Below are positions 1-8,987 of a stretch of DNA of 64,000 nt, piece after piece; the stretch's first letter is position 1; every line of letters starts with the position of its first letter. Source of the stretch: an uncultured Ilyobacter sp. (GTDB lineage: Bacteria > Fusobacteriota > Fusobacteriia > Fusobacteriales > Fusobacteriaceae); the NCBI RefSeq assembly GCF_963668515.1, contig NZ_OY764866.1:310001-374000 (forward strand), read 5' to 3'. The notes below the pieces were generated by a model that did not search any database, was not told the DNA's origin, and saw nothing but the letters and a program-made list of their open reading frames with translations. The translations under genes were made by a program, and so were the position numbers.

Positions 1-1061
1 AAGGTGAGGTTCTCTACACTCCTTCCTATCACTTCATCTACAAGGGTAAAATTAAAATCCTGGCAGGATGATTTTTTCAGCTGGTCTTCCATCTCGTAGC
101 GGATCAGTGGCAGGGTGTAATTGAAGAGGTTTGTCAGTATTATTTCTCCTGTTTTCCCAGGGGAGACCTCCTCGTATCTAGAGTCCACAAGTTCAATTTT
201 ATAAAAATCTTCAAATAAATAGAGTTCATCTCTTCCAGGAATCTGACTTGCTACTCCCAAGGACTCAGAGGCAGCATAGAGATTCACAGGGTCACTTTTG
301 AATGCCTCTGTTATAATGGCTCTTTTTTCTGGAGAAAGAAGGTCTGCAGAACAGATTATTTTTTTTGGAGCAATGTTGAGATTTCCATTTATTTGTTCTC
401 GGGCAAGATCTGAAACCGAAGAGGAGTACCCACTCAGTGTATCTGGTTTAAACTGATTTAAAGCTTTTATATTTTCATCTAAGGGGTCGCTTGCATCCAA
501 GGTCTTGACCAAATAATTTCTCATAGAGAGGTCTTTTAGGAGGGTGACAGCAGCAAAGCTTCCTAGGGTAGCCCCTATAAAAGATATTCTATGTTTTCTG
601 AAAAACTCCATGGGCTGGTATTTTCCAGTCCTAGTTATGGCGATGGCCTTGATAACGTCCCATGAATCGTTGTCGTATACAAAAATAGAGGGAGAGCCTG
701 TAGAACCTGAGGAGGTGATCACCATATACTTATCCATATATTTTTTACACCAGTTCTTTTCTTCTGACACAAAATTTTCAAGTTCCTCTTTGTTTATATC
801 ATCGGTGCACAGGATGTCGTCAAAATTATTCTTCAGGATCTCTTTATTTATTAGGGGGTAATTTTCAAAGGGGACCTCTCTAAAGTTATCAAGGGTAATT
901 CCATATTTTTCATAGTATCTTTTATAGAAATTTGAGTTTTTTAACACATGTTCTATTATTTTTTCAAGTTTTGAATTTTGTATTTTTATTATATCCTCTC
1001 TAGGGAGAGTCATATTTTTTCTTATTTCTCTTATATTATGCAGCATACTAATTAATTTCAT
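1..1061 (-). CDS. PaaK-like adenylate-forming enzyme (phenylacetate-CoA ligase / F390 synthetase family), partial
   Basis: An open reading frame runs on the minus strand from an ATG at 1061 to the window edge (353 codons visible, C-terminus missing). A Shine-Dalgarno AAAGGAG lies about 8 bases upstream of the ATG. The protein starts MKLISMLHNIREIRKN and contains the serine/glycine-rich nucleotide-binding motif ITSSGSTGSPSIF near residue 115, followed by an ASESLG segment and GEIILTNL, the usual order in PaaK-type members of the ANL superfamily, which activate a carboxylic acid with ATP as an acyl-adenylate. The substrate cannot be told; this group includes ligases for capsule or polysaccharide modification as well as aryl-CoA ligases. 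It is transcribed divergently from the moxR operon. The family is fairly sure, the substrate is not. Confidence 0.75.
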   Translation of the reverse strand, partial: MKLISMLHNIREIRKNMTLPREDIIKIQNSKLEKIIEHVLKNSNFYKRYYEKYGITLDNFREVPFENYPLINKEILKNNFDDILCTDDINKEELENFVSEEKNWCKKYMDKYMVITSSGSTGSPSIFVYDNDSWDVIKAIAITRTGKYQPMEFFRKHRISFIGATLGSFAAVTLLKDLSMRNYLVKTLDASDPLDENIKALNQFKPDTLSGYSSSVSDLAREQINGNLNIAPKKIICSADLLSPEKRAIITEAFKSDPVNLYAASESLGVASQIPGRDELYLFEDFYKIELVDSRYEEVSPGKTGEIILTNLFNYTLPLIRYEMEDQLKKSSCQDFNFTLVDEVIGRSVENLT

Positions 1062-1408
1062 TTTTTTCAACTCCTTTGACAGAAAAAGCTTCAGAGTATT
1101 TTTCTAGATACTAAGGTTTGAATTATTGCCCTGAAAAGAGTCATATCTAACATCTTTGGAATTAACTCATTACAAATATATACGATATCTTTAAGAGTCT
1201 TCCTCTGAAAGTATGCAGTAAATCATATACTTTCGATAGTTACTTAGTAAATTATTTCGACCATTTTTCCACCAACTTCGTCTAAAATCTTGAGTATTTT
1301 AGGTGTTTTAATCGATATACTCACACCTGTGTACATATATATTTTAAAATGGGTATTCTTAGTTCTAAAATTTTTTAAAAATATAAAATTATAAAGGAGT
1401 TTAAAAGC
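1062..1408. other. intergenic region, divergent promoter space
   Basis: This 347-base stretch separates the divergent PaaK-like gene and moxR operon and must hold both promoters, but I see no clear -35/-10 pair. On the minus strand a 26-codon frame (1324 to 1244, GTG start) has coding-like wording, KILKILDEVGGKMVEIIY; it has no convincing ribosome site and may be the decayed end of a lost gene. The last 50 bases before moxR are almost pure A/T. Confidence 0.4.
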
Positions 1409-2371
1409 ATGGAAAAAGTACAAAAAGCTGTCGATGAGAAGAAAACCCTTATTACAAATTTAAAAAATGAGATTTCCAAAGTTGTGATTGGTCAGGAAGA
1501 TATGATCAATAAGACCCTGATCGGGATATTTACAGGGGGTCACATATTGCTTGAAGGAGTACCAGGTCTGGCAAAGTCTTTGACAGTGAATACCCTGTCT
1601 AAAGTTTTTGGTCTTTCATTTAGCAGAATCCAATTCACACCGGATTTATTACCTAGTGATATAATCGGAACGGAAATCTATCATGAAAAAACCGGAGAAT
1701 TTAAAACTAAAATAGGACCTGTTTTTAGAAATTTCATACTTGCAGATGAAATAAACAGGGCTCCTGCAAAAGTGCAGTCTGCTCTTCTTGAGTCTATGCA
1801 GGAAAAACAAGTTACTATATCTGATACTACCTATAAGCTTGACAACCCCTTCCTTGTAATTGCAACACAAAACCCCCTAGAACAAGACGGAACTTACCCC
1901 CTTCCAGAAGCTCAACAAGACCGATTCATGATGAAACTTAACATAGGGTATCCAAAGAAGAGTGAAGAAAGACAGATTCTTGAAATGACAATAAAAAACC
2001 AGGAACCTGAAAATACAGAATTAAATGCAATTATTACAAAAGAGCAAGTTTTTGAAATCAAGGAACTTATACACAATATTTATTTGGATGACAGGCTAAA
2101 GGAATACATTCTTGATATAATTTTCAAAACAAGGGAAGCAAACCCATACATCGAATGTGGAGCATCTCCAAGAGCAGGAATAAACCTCATAAAAGCCGCC
2201 AAAGCAAAAGCTTTTCTTGATGGAAGAGCTTATGTTATGCCTGATGACATAAGAGATGTTGTATATGATATTTTAAGACATAGACTTATTCTTACTTATG
2301 AGGCTGAGGCTGAAAACTTAAAGGTGGAGCAAATAATTGCAAAGTTACTTGACGAAATAGTATTGCCCTAA
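1409..2371 (+). CDS. moxR: MoxR-family AAA+ ATPase
   Basis: A 320-residue AAA+ ATPase of the MoxR branch. Walker A GVPGLAKS is at residues 50-57, Walker B FILADE at 109-114, sensor 1 ATQNP at 152-156, and an arginine-finger segment EAQQDRF at 167-173; the C-terminal lid carries ASPRAG. MoxR proteins work as chaperone-like remodelling ATPases for von Willebrand factor A (VWA) proteins, and five downstream genes encode such partners or their envelope companions. The start is the ATG at 1409, preceded by AAGGAG at about 1395. It is the first gene of a Bat-type operon that runs to 8819, with a 28-base gap before the next gene. Confidence 0.93.
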   Translation: MEKVQKAVDEKKTLITNLKNEISKVVIGQEDMINKTLIGIFTGGHILLEGVPGLAKSLTVNTLSKVFGLSFSRIQFTPDLLPSDIIGTEIYHEKTGEFKTKIGPVFRNFILADEINRAPAKVQSALLESMQEKQVTISDTTYKLDNPFLVIATQNPLEQDGTYPLPEAQQDRFMMKLNIGYPKKSEERQILEMTIKNQEPENTELNAIITKEQVFEIKELIHNIYLDDRLKEYILDIIFKTREANPYIECGASPRAGINLIKAAKAKAFLDGRAYVMPDDIRDVVYDILRHRLILTYEAEAENLKVEQIIAKLLDEIVLP

Positions 2372-2399
2372 AATCAATATATTAAGGAAGGTATAAAGA

Positions 2400-3236
2400 A
2401 TGCTCAATAAAGACTTATTGAAAAAAATAAAAAATATTGAAATTAAGTCAAATAGATTAAGTGATGAGATTTTTTCAGGGGAATACCATAGTTTTTTCAA
2501 AGGTAACGGTATGGAGTTTTCAGATATAAGAAGATATTCACCTGGAGATGAGGTTAAAAATATTGACTGGAAGGTTACTGCAAGACAGAGAAAAGCCTAT
2601 ATAAAGCAATTTAAAGAAGAGAGGGAAATGAATTTTTTTCTTTTAATCGATATTTCTGAATCAAATAATTTTAACGATAAAAAAGATTTAATCGGTGAAA
2701 TTTCAGCAGTTTTGGCTTTTTCAGCAATAAAAAACAACGATAAAGTAGGTGCTATTTTTTTCTCTGATGAAGTTGAAAAACTAATCCCATTAAAGAAGGG
2801 AAAAAAACATACTCTTTCCTTAATGGAAAACCTTTTTAAATATTTTGAGGGAAATTCCCATGAAAAAAAATTAAAGAAAACAAGTATAAAAAGTGCTTTG
2901 GAATATTTTGCAAAAATTCAAAAGAGGAGAAGTATTGTTTTTTTGATCTCTGATTTTTTTGATGAAGATTATGAAAGGCAAATAAAAATTGTATCTAAAA
3001 GACATGATCTGATTCTAATAAAAATTTCTGATAAAAGTAAAGAAGTCATACCAAAGGGAGCTGTATTTAATTTTATTGACTCGGAAACAGGCGAAATAAT
3101 GACACTGGAAAATTTAAAATCTGAAATAAGATTAAATGATTTTATTGACCTTGACAAAAGAAATCTTGTGGATATCTCGACAGAGGATGATTACGTAAAA
3201 AAACTTTCTTTATTTTTTAGAAGAAGGAGAAGGTAG
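2400..3236 (+). CDS. DUF58 protein of the MoxR/Bat operon
   Basis: A 278-residue DUF58 protein. The family signature RRYSPGDEVKNIDWKVTAR lies at residues 44-62. It is followed by a VWA-like half domain with DISES at 84-88, matching the DxSxS metal-site pattern. No membrane segment is evident, so it is probably cytoplasmic or peripheral. DUF58 genes almost always follow moxR and are thought to be its clients. The ATG at 2400 follows AAGGAAGG at about 2385. The next gene starts one base after the stop, so the two are surely cotranscribed. Its molecular role is not known. Confidence 0.9.
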   Translation: MLNKDLLKKIKNIEIKSNRLSDEIFSGEYHSFFKGNGMEFSDIRRYSPGDEVKNIDWKVTARQRKAYIKQFKEEREMNFFLLIDISESNNFNDKKDLIGEISAVLAFSAIKNNDKVGAIFFSDEVEKLIPLKKGKKHTLSLMENLFKYFEGNSHEKKLKKTSIKSALEYFAKIQKRRSIVFLISDFFDEDYERQIKIVSKRHDLILIKISDKSKEVIPKGAVFNFIDSETGEIMTLENLKSEIRLNDFIDLDKRNLVDISTEDDYVKKLSLFFRRRRR

Positions 3237-3237
3237 T

Positions 3238-4092
3238 ATGAAAAAACTCATTGTTATTTTTATAATTCTTATAAATTCTCTGACCTTTTCAAAAGACATA
3301 CAAATAGGTGACCTGATAAGTTTGCAGATGAAAAGCAGAGACGGAATTTTAAAGGAAGAGGATATTAAAGAGGCCTTTGATCCTGAAATTTTTTATCTGG
3401 AAAAAATTGAAAAAGAGGGAGATAGCTTCAATGTAAATCTGAGGGTATTTAAACCTGGGATACATGAGGTGGATCTAAAGGGAAATGTTTTGAAGTTTGA
3501 TGTGAACTCAGTTTTGAAAGATCCCCAGTCCACGGTTATTGCTTATAATATGGAAAACAGAAAAAATTTAAGTCTAACACCCCTTAAAACTCCATTCCCT
3601 TTGGGTATCTTTTGTATTTTGTCGTTGATTTTAATAATTTTTGGTATGGTTTATCTTGGGGTCAGATTTTGGAGAAGAAAAGGTGGGGGGCAGCTCACTC
3701 CTTTCCAGGAATTTGAAAAAAATATTTCTCATCTGGAGACAGACAGTGAAAAATTTTATGAATCACTCAGTTATTTCCTAAGAAAATATCTTGATAGCAG
3801 GTTTGATGTCAACTATCTGAGTGGAGATTACTCCAAAGAACCTCAGGGGGGGATGGAAGAAAAATTCATGCAAGTAAAAGACCAGTTTAAGATTGAAGAG
3901 ATCTTGAAAAAACTTGATTTTTATAAATTTTCTCCAGGTTTTGTTGCCCTGGGAGACAGCAGGGAAGTTTTAAAAACGAATATAGCAACCATGGTGAAAG
4001 AGCTGGAAAATCATGATTTTTTCCAGGAAGAAACCCATGAAGATTTTAAGGAAGAAATTTCGGTTAGAGAGGGGGCAGAAAAATATGTATAA
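3238..4092 (+). CDS. exported single-pass membrane protein of the Bat operon
   Basis: A 284-residue protein with an N-terminal signal peptide (about residues 1-18, MKKLIVIFIILINSLTFS), an extracytoplasmic domain of about 100 residues, one membrane segment (about 121-143) followed by RRK, and a cytoplasmic tail rich in acidic and aromatic residues. In Bat operons a gene in this slot, between DUF58 and the first VWA protein, often encodes a DUF4381-like protein. The topology here fits, but I see no diagnostic motif. It starts 1 base after the DUF58 stop and its end overlaps the start of batA by 8 bases, so coupled translation is likely. Confidence 0.75.
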   Translation: MKKLIVIFIILINSLTFSKDIQIGDLISLQMKSRDGILKEEDIKEAFDPEIFYLEKIEKEGDSFNVNLRVFKPGIHEVDLKGNVLKFDVNSVLKDPQSTVIAYNMENRKNLSLTPLKTPFPLGIFCILSLILIIFGMVYLGVRFWRRKGGGQLTPFQEFEKNISHLETDSEKFYESLSYFLRKYLDSRFDVNYLSGDYSKEPQGGMEEKFMQVKDQFKIEEILKKLDFYKFSPGFVALGDSREVLKTNIATMVKELENHDFFQEETHEDFKEEISVREGAEKYV

Positions 4093-5047
4093 ATTGAAAG
4101 ATACTTATTTTCTTGTTTTTTTACTCCCAGTAATATGGTTATTTTTTAGGAAGAGAAAAAAAAGTGCCATAAGAATACCATCTCTGGGGCCTCTAAAAGG
4201 AATAAATGCAGGTAAAAGCAAAAAACACCTTATAGGGAAATATCTTATTTTTACAGGGATGGTCCTGCTGATTTTAGGACTAAGCAGGCCTCAAAAGACA
4301 GAGGATAAGATCAAGAGGGAAAAGGATGGGATAGATATTGCACTGGTATTGGATATATCCAAAAGCATGCTGACAGAAGATTTTAATCCCAACAGGCTTG
4401 AGAAGGCAAAAGAGGTGATGGAAACTTTTATTTCTAGAAGAAACCAAGACAGAATGGGCCTAGTTGCATTTGCAGGAAGTGCTTACACAAGAGTTCCCCT
4501 TACATTTGACTACAATGTGGTGAAAGAATCCCTTGTTTCTCTCAGCATAGATGATATCGCCGACAATAACCGCACTGCCATAGGCATGGGAACGGCAACG
4601 GCAATAAACAGGCTTAAAAAGAGTTCTGCAAAATCAAAAATAATAATCTTGGTTACAGACGGAGAAAATAATTTCGGGGAGATAAGCCCTGTAAATGCAG
4701 TTACCATTGCCAATGAGATGGGAATAAAAATTTATACTATAGGCCTGGGTGCAGAATATATAAAGCAGCAGACATTTTGGGGGGCCATGAAAATAAAAAA
4801 TGATTCTTTGGATGAAACACTCTTAAATAATATGGCTGAAGATACTGGCGGACAGTATTTCAGAGCAGATGATGAAAAAAAATTGGAAACTATTTTTAAA
4901 AAAATCGATACTCTTGAAAAAAGCAAGATAGAATCAAGGGAAATCTATCTATACAGGGAGTTGTACAGGTATTTTGTTATAGGGGGTCTTTTGTTTTTGA
5001 TGACAGGACTTTGGTTCGATAATTACAGGTATATTCATATCCCTTGA
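4085..5047 (+). CDS. batA: BatA, membrane-anchored von Willebrand factor A protein
   Basis: A 320-residue protein with two N-terminal membrane segments (about 6-21 and 50-66), a VWA domain starting with DIALVLDISKSM (metal-ion-dependent adhesion site D90, S92, S94), and a third membrane segment near the C-terminus (about 297-314). This is the standard BatA layout. The reading frame is open upstream to an ATG at 4013, but that would overlap the preceding gene by 80 bases. I place the start at the ATG at 4085, where GAGAGGGGG sits about 8 bases upstream and the N-terminus becomes membrane-inserting. BatA is thought to form an envelope complex with BatB, BatC and BatD that MoxR acts on. Confidence 0.9.
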   Translation: MYKLKDTYFLVFLLPVIWLFFRKRKKSAIRIPSLGPLKGINAGKSKKHLIGKYLIFTGMVLLILGLSRPQKTEDKIKREKDGIDIALVLDISKSMLTEDFNPNRLEKAKEVMETFISRRNQDRMGLVAFAGSAYTRVPLTFDYNVVKESLVSLSIDDIADNNRTAIGMGTATAINRLKKSSAKSKIIILVTDGENNFGEISPVNAVTIANEMGIKIYTIGLGAEYIKQQTFWGAMKIKNDSLDETLLNNMAEDTGGQYFRADDEKKLETIFKKIDTLEKSKIESREIYLYRELYRYFVIGGLLFLMTGLWFDNYRYIHIP

Positions 5048-5147
5048 AAGCTTTTTTTAAGAAATTAATTCTGAAACAAATCAGATAAATTCAATGTTCT
5101 AATCTAAAGTAACGGAATAAATAAAAAATTAAAAAAGGAGTCCTTCA

Positions 5148-6128
5148 ATGGAATTTGGAAATCTAAGATACAGCTTGTTTTTTATTCTAATTCCCATTGT
5201 ATTTATCATTTTATACCTTGGATTCAGAAAGAAAGCATCTATAAAAAAACAGCTGGCCTTGGAAAACAAGGTTAAATTTGAACTCGTTAGAAACATCTCA
5301 TATATTTTATCTCTGATTTTGATCGTGTTCTCACTCACTCAACCTAGAATTTTAAGAGGTTTTGAAAAAATAAAAATAAAGGGGTTGGATATTTACGTCC
5401 TCATTGATGTTTCTAAGTCAATGCTTGTAGAGGATGCCTTGCCTAACAGGCTAGAGAGGTCAAAGCACGATATTGATAAACTTCTGGACGGCCTTAAGGG
5501 GGACAGGGTAGGATTTATACCCTTTTCAAGCAGTGCATACATACAGATGCCCCTTACTGATGACTATGATATGGCAAAGATGTTTGCCAATGTCATAGAT
5601 ACAGACCTCATAAGCGGAGGGGGGACAAACATCACCCAGGCATTGAAACTTGCCAGACAGTCTTTTAAAAACAGTGACAGCAACAAAAAAATAATACTTG
5701 TAGTATCAGACGGAGATGAACATGAAAACAATTCTCTAAAGTACTTGAAAGAAGAAAAGCTAAAGAATGAAGACTTCAAAGTTTATTCTCTGGGAGTTGG
5801 TACTTCCCAGGGTGGAGGAGTCCCAAATACTGTCAACGGGCAGCACAAAGGTTTTTTGAAGGATGAAAAGGGGAAAACAGTCATAGCAAAACTTGAGACA
5901 GATACCCTGAAAAAACTTGCAGAGGAAGGGGACGGGAAATTTTATATAAGTGATAATTTTCATGATGGTATAGAGGTATTTTTAAATGATATAAGCCTCT
6001 TAAAAAGAGGTGAAAACAGGGAAGAAAAAATAAAAAACTATAAGGAACTTTATCAATATTTCTTATTTTCAGGAATCCTATTGTTTCTTCTTGCATATTT
6101 TTTAGACCATCATAAAAACAGAGATTAA
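5148..6128 (+). CDS. batB: BatB, membrane-anchored von Willebrand factor A protein
   Basis: A 326-residue paralogue of the preceding BatA with the same plan: membrane segments at about 7-24 and 48-64, a VWA domain with DVSKS (D87, S89, S91), and a C-terminal membrane segment. The MIDAS second and third loops appear as DALPNRLERSK and the TDDYD segment. An AAAAAGGAG ribosome site precedes the ATG at 5148. A 100-base AT-rich gap separates it from batA, longer than other gaps in the operon, but no terminator is visible there. The paired VWA proteins suggest a heteromeric envelope complex. Confidence 0.9.
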   Translation: MEFGNLRYSLFFILIPIVFIILYLGFRKKASIKKQLALENKVKFELVRNISYILSLILIVFSLTQPRILRGFEKIKIKGLDIYVLIDVSKSMLVEDALPNRLERSKHDIDKLLDGLKGDRVGFIPFSSSAYIQMPLTDDYDMAKMFANVIDTDLISGGGTNITQALKLARQSFKNSDSNKKIILVVSDGDEHENNSLKYLKEEKLKNEDFKVYSLGVGTSQGGGVPNTVNGQHKGFLKDEKGKTVIAKLETDTLKKLAEEGDGKFYISDNFHDGIEVFLNDISLLKRGENREEKIKNYKELYQYFLFSGILLFLLAYFLDHHKNRD

Positions 6129-6140
6129 AGTGGAGGAGTA

Positions 6141-7064
6141 ATGATGAAAAAGCTTACTATTTTTTGCTTTCTTTTCCCGATGTTAATTCTATTTCAGGGA
6201 TTCACATTTTCATCAGAAAGAGAAAATTACCATAAATTGAAGAGTGCAGAAAATTTATTTGAAGAAAATAAATTTGATGAAGCTGAAAAAATTTACAGTC
6301 AGATCAACACCCAAAAATATCAAGAACCTTTGTTTTACAACAGGTTGGTAAACCTCTATACAGATAAAAAATACAGTGAGGTGTTGGAATTATACGATAA
6401 ATGGGAGAAGGAAAATCTGAGTCCAGAGTATCTGTTTAACATAGGTAATTCCTATAAATTTACAGGAGATAACTCAAAGAAATCAGAAGATCAAATCCTG
6501 AATTATAAAAATGCATTAAAGGCCTACAGAAAGGCCATGATGAAAAGTAGCGACATTAATATCAAAAAAAATTATGAGATTACTTCTAAATTATTAAAGA
6601 AATCAGAAAATTCAAATGAAAAAAATCAGAATAAAAACCAAAGTAAAGATCAGAGTGGAAAAAAGGATAAAAATAAAAAAAATCAGAGTGAAAAACAAGA
6701 TAAAAACAAAGAGGATCAGAAAAAAAGCCAAAATAAAACTGAAAAATTTCAAAATGATAGAAGTTCAGATAAATCAGATGAGAGAAAGGACGAGGGATCA
6801 AAGGAGAAAAAAAATAATGACATTGGTAATAAAAGTCCCCTTGAGTCCTCTGAAAAGAAAGATTCTAAAAATGTAAACAAACCGACTGAGGCTCCAAAAA
6901 AAAATGGGCAATCAGAGGAAAAGAGTAATAAAAAAGATCAAAAGCTTGAAGAATTGATGTATTATTTAAAGAATATAGAGAATTTGGAAAAAGAGAGTCT
7001 AAAGAATAATCAAAAAATTATCAATCAGAATTTAAACACTTCTGATAACAGTAAAAACTGGTAA
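6141..7064 (+). CDS. batC: BatC, exported TPR protein with long charged tail
   Basis: A 307-residue protein with a signal peptide (about 1-24, two adjacent start codons at 6141 and 6144), then tetratricopeptide-like helices (residues about 30-150, for example AENLFEENKFDEAEKIY and YLFNIGNSYKFTGD). From about residue 155 to 270 it is a low-complexity stretch dominated by Lys, Asn, Ser, Gln, Asp and Glu, almost certainly disordered. BatC of Bacteroides and Leptospira is likewise a TPR protein with a poor-complexity linker. It lies between the VWA genes and batD, which supports the call. The start follows GTGGAGGAG closely. Confidence 0.87.
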   Translation: MMKKLTIFCFLFPMLILFQGFTFSSERENYHKLKSAENLFEENKFDEAEKIYSQINTQKYQEPLFYNRLVNLYTDKKYSEVLELYDKWEKENLSPEYLFNIGNSYKFTGDNSKKSEDQILNYKNALKAYRKAMMKSSDINIKKNYEITSKLLKKSENSNEKNQNKNQSKDQSGKKDKNKKNQSEKQDKNKEDQKKSQNKTEKFQNDRSSDKSDERKDEGSKEKKNNDIGNKSPLESSEKKDSKNVNKPTEAPKKNGQSEEKSNKKDQKLEELMYYLKNIENLEKESLKNNQKIINQNLNTSDNSKNW

Positions 7065-7106
7065 TATTAAAAACTTAGGTTTTGTGAGGTGAAATTCAAA
7101 TTAAAC

Positions 7107-8819
7107 ATGAAAAAGATAGAATTTAAATACGTAATATTAATCTTAACGGTACATTTCTTAATGGTGCAAAGTGTCTTTTCTCAAATGATTTTAGATGCCA
7201 GTGATACCAGTATTTCTGAGAATGAGACAACTATAGTTTCTGTAATTTTAAAGAATGAAAAAACAAAAGATTTTAATATCCAAGGGATTGAAAATTTTGA
7301 AATCATGTCGCAAAGTCAGCGAAAGAGCACCCAGATAATAAATGGGAAAATGAGTTCTTCTATTGTATATCAATACACGATACTTCCAAAATCAAAGGGA
7401 AATTTTGATTTAAAAGCTCTTTCTAAAACCACTGAAAGCAATAATTTAAAGATAGAAGTTTCTGGAGCAGATAATAGTAATTTAAACAATGAAAATAAAG
7501 ATTTTTATGTAGAAAGTAATTTGGACAAAGGTACTTATTATTTTGGTGAAAAGATAGTTTTAGACGAACATCTGATTACCACCGTAAATCTTAAAAATTT
7601 TGGTTTCATTGAATCTGCTTCATTTAAAGATTTTTCTCAAGAAGAGTTCACTGATAAAAATTTTGATGCTAAATACACCAGGGTAAACGGAAAAAAAGCT
7701 ATTGATTATACAGTGTATAAGGGGATTTTGGAACCGTTGACAAGCGGGGTATTAACCATTCCATCCCGTACCCTTCAGCTCAGCTTATCGCAAGGAGATT
7801 CTTTTTTATCCAATACAGTTTCTAAATTCCTTAGAACCCAGGAGAAAAAGATCACCGTCCTTAAGCTCCCTTCAAATCAACCCAAAAATTTTAGTGGTAT
7901 TGTAGGAAAATTTACAATGGATTCTAAATATGACAGGAGTTCTGTTTCTTTGGGAGAAGCGGTAACACTTGATGTGCAGATAAAGGGTAACGGGAATACT
8001 GATCCATTGGAAAAGATAGTTGCCTCAAATATTCAAAATTTTAAAATTTATGAAAATATTAAAAATTCAGATGAATCTGTTTCAAATAATGGCTATTATT
8101 CAGAAAAAGAGTTTGAAGTGATTTTTATTCCTCAAAAGGTTGGTAAAATAAAAATTCCTGAAATAAAAATTCCTTATTTTAATACAGAATCAAAAGACTA
8201 TGATTTTCTGATAATTCCAGAAGCTGATCTAATGGTTAAAAATGACGGTTCAGCCATTGATAATAATTTAAATTCTACAGTTATACCTAGGGATGATTCA
8301 AGTGATAATTTTTCAGTTGATAAACCTTCTGGAAATAGTTATATAACTATTTCTCAAATTGAACCAGAATCACACAATAAAGACGATAAGATCTTTAATA
8401 AAAAGAATTTTATTATTCTTGCAGTAATAACAGTTTTTTCTCTTGCTTTTAATGTATTTGGAGTTTTGGTTCCTGGAATAAAAAAGAGAAAGACGAATAA
8501 AATTCCTTCTAACATAAAAGAGATAATAAAGGAGCTGAAGAGAGATGAGGATTTAGATAAAATCTTTTTATATTTTAATGAGGGTTTAAAATTAAAATAT
8601 GGGATAAACATAAAAAGTATGAGTTATTCTCAAATATATTCTTATTTTGATAATTATAACCCCAATACTTTAAAAGAAGTAAACCAAACAGAAAAATCTA
8701 AACTAGAAATGATTATAAAAATCAAAAAAGAATGGGAGGATTTTAAGTTTTTAAATAAAAGACCTGATATCATTAGGATAAAATATTTAAAAAAAGAAAT
8801 TACTGAAATTATATCATAA
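7107..8819 (+). CDS. batD: BatD, exported protein with one membrane anchor
   Basis: A 570-residue protein with a signal peptide (KYVILILTVHFLMVQSVFSQ region), a large extracytoplasmic part of beta-rich repeats typical of BatD, a membrane segment at about 435-455 (NFIILAVITVFSLAFNVFGV), and a cytoplasmic helical tail. The frame can also begin at a GTG at 7089. I prefer the ATG at 7107 because GAGGTGA at 7086-7092 then lies upstream rather than on top of the start, though the spacing is long. This is the last gene of the operon; a strong hairpin terminator follows 48 bases later. Confidence 0.88.
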   Translation: MKKIEFKYVILILTVHFLMVQSVFSQMILDASDTSISENETTIVSVILKNEKTKDFNIQGIENFEIMSQSQRKSTQIINGKMSSSIVYQYTILPKSKGNFDLKALSKTTESNNLKIEVSGADNSNLNNENKDFYVESNLDKGTYYFGEKIVLDEHLITTVNLKNFGFIESASFKDFSQEEFTDKNFDAKYTRVNGKKAIDYTVYKGILEPLTSGVLTIPSRTLQLSLSQGDSFLSNTVSKFLRTQEKKITVLKLPSNQPKNFSGIVGKFTMDSKYDRSSVSLGEAVTLDVQIKGNGNTDPLEKIVASNIQNFKIYENIKNSDESVSNNGYYSEKEFEVIFIPQKVGKIKIPEIKIPYFNTESKDYDFLIIPEADLMVKNDGSAIDNNLNSTVIPRDDSSDNFSVDKPSGNSYITISQIEPESHNKDDKIFNKKNFIILAVITVFSLAFNVFGVLVPGIKKRKTNKIPSNIKEIIKELKRDEDLDKIFLYFNEGLKLKYGINIKSMSYSQIYSYFDNYNPNTLKEVNQTEKSKLEMIIKIKKEWEDFKFLNKRPDIIRIKYLKKEITEIIS

Positions 8820-8867
8820 GAAATTAGCAAAAGCTAAACTTTCAAGGTAGTGTAAATATTTTATTTC

Positions 8868-8898
8868 GCCCCAAAATAATTCTTGGGGCGTTTTATAA
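8868..8898 (+). terminator. rho-independent terminator of the bat operon
   Basis: CGCCCCAA at 8868 pairs with TTGGGGCG ending at 8890, with a 7-base loop, followed by TTTTATAATT. It closes the moxR-batD operon. Confidence 0.88.
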
Positions 8899-8987
8899 TT
8901 TGCATTTTTTCTTTTCAAAGATAAAATGTTTTTATCTCACAGACGTTTCTTTTTAATGGTTCCTAGGACTTACATTATACCTAGGAA

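Noticed and set aside
6616..6876. 86-codon lysine-rich frame and its antisense partner
   Set aside because: Both are shadows of the low-complexity charged tail of BatC.
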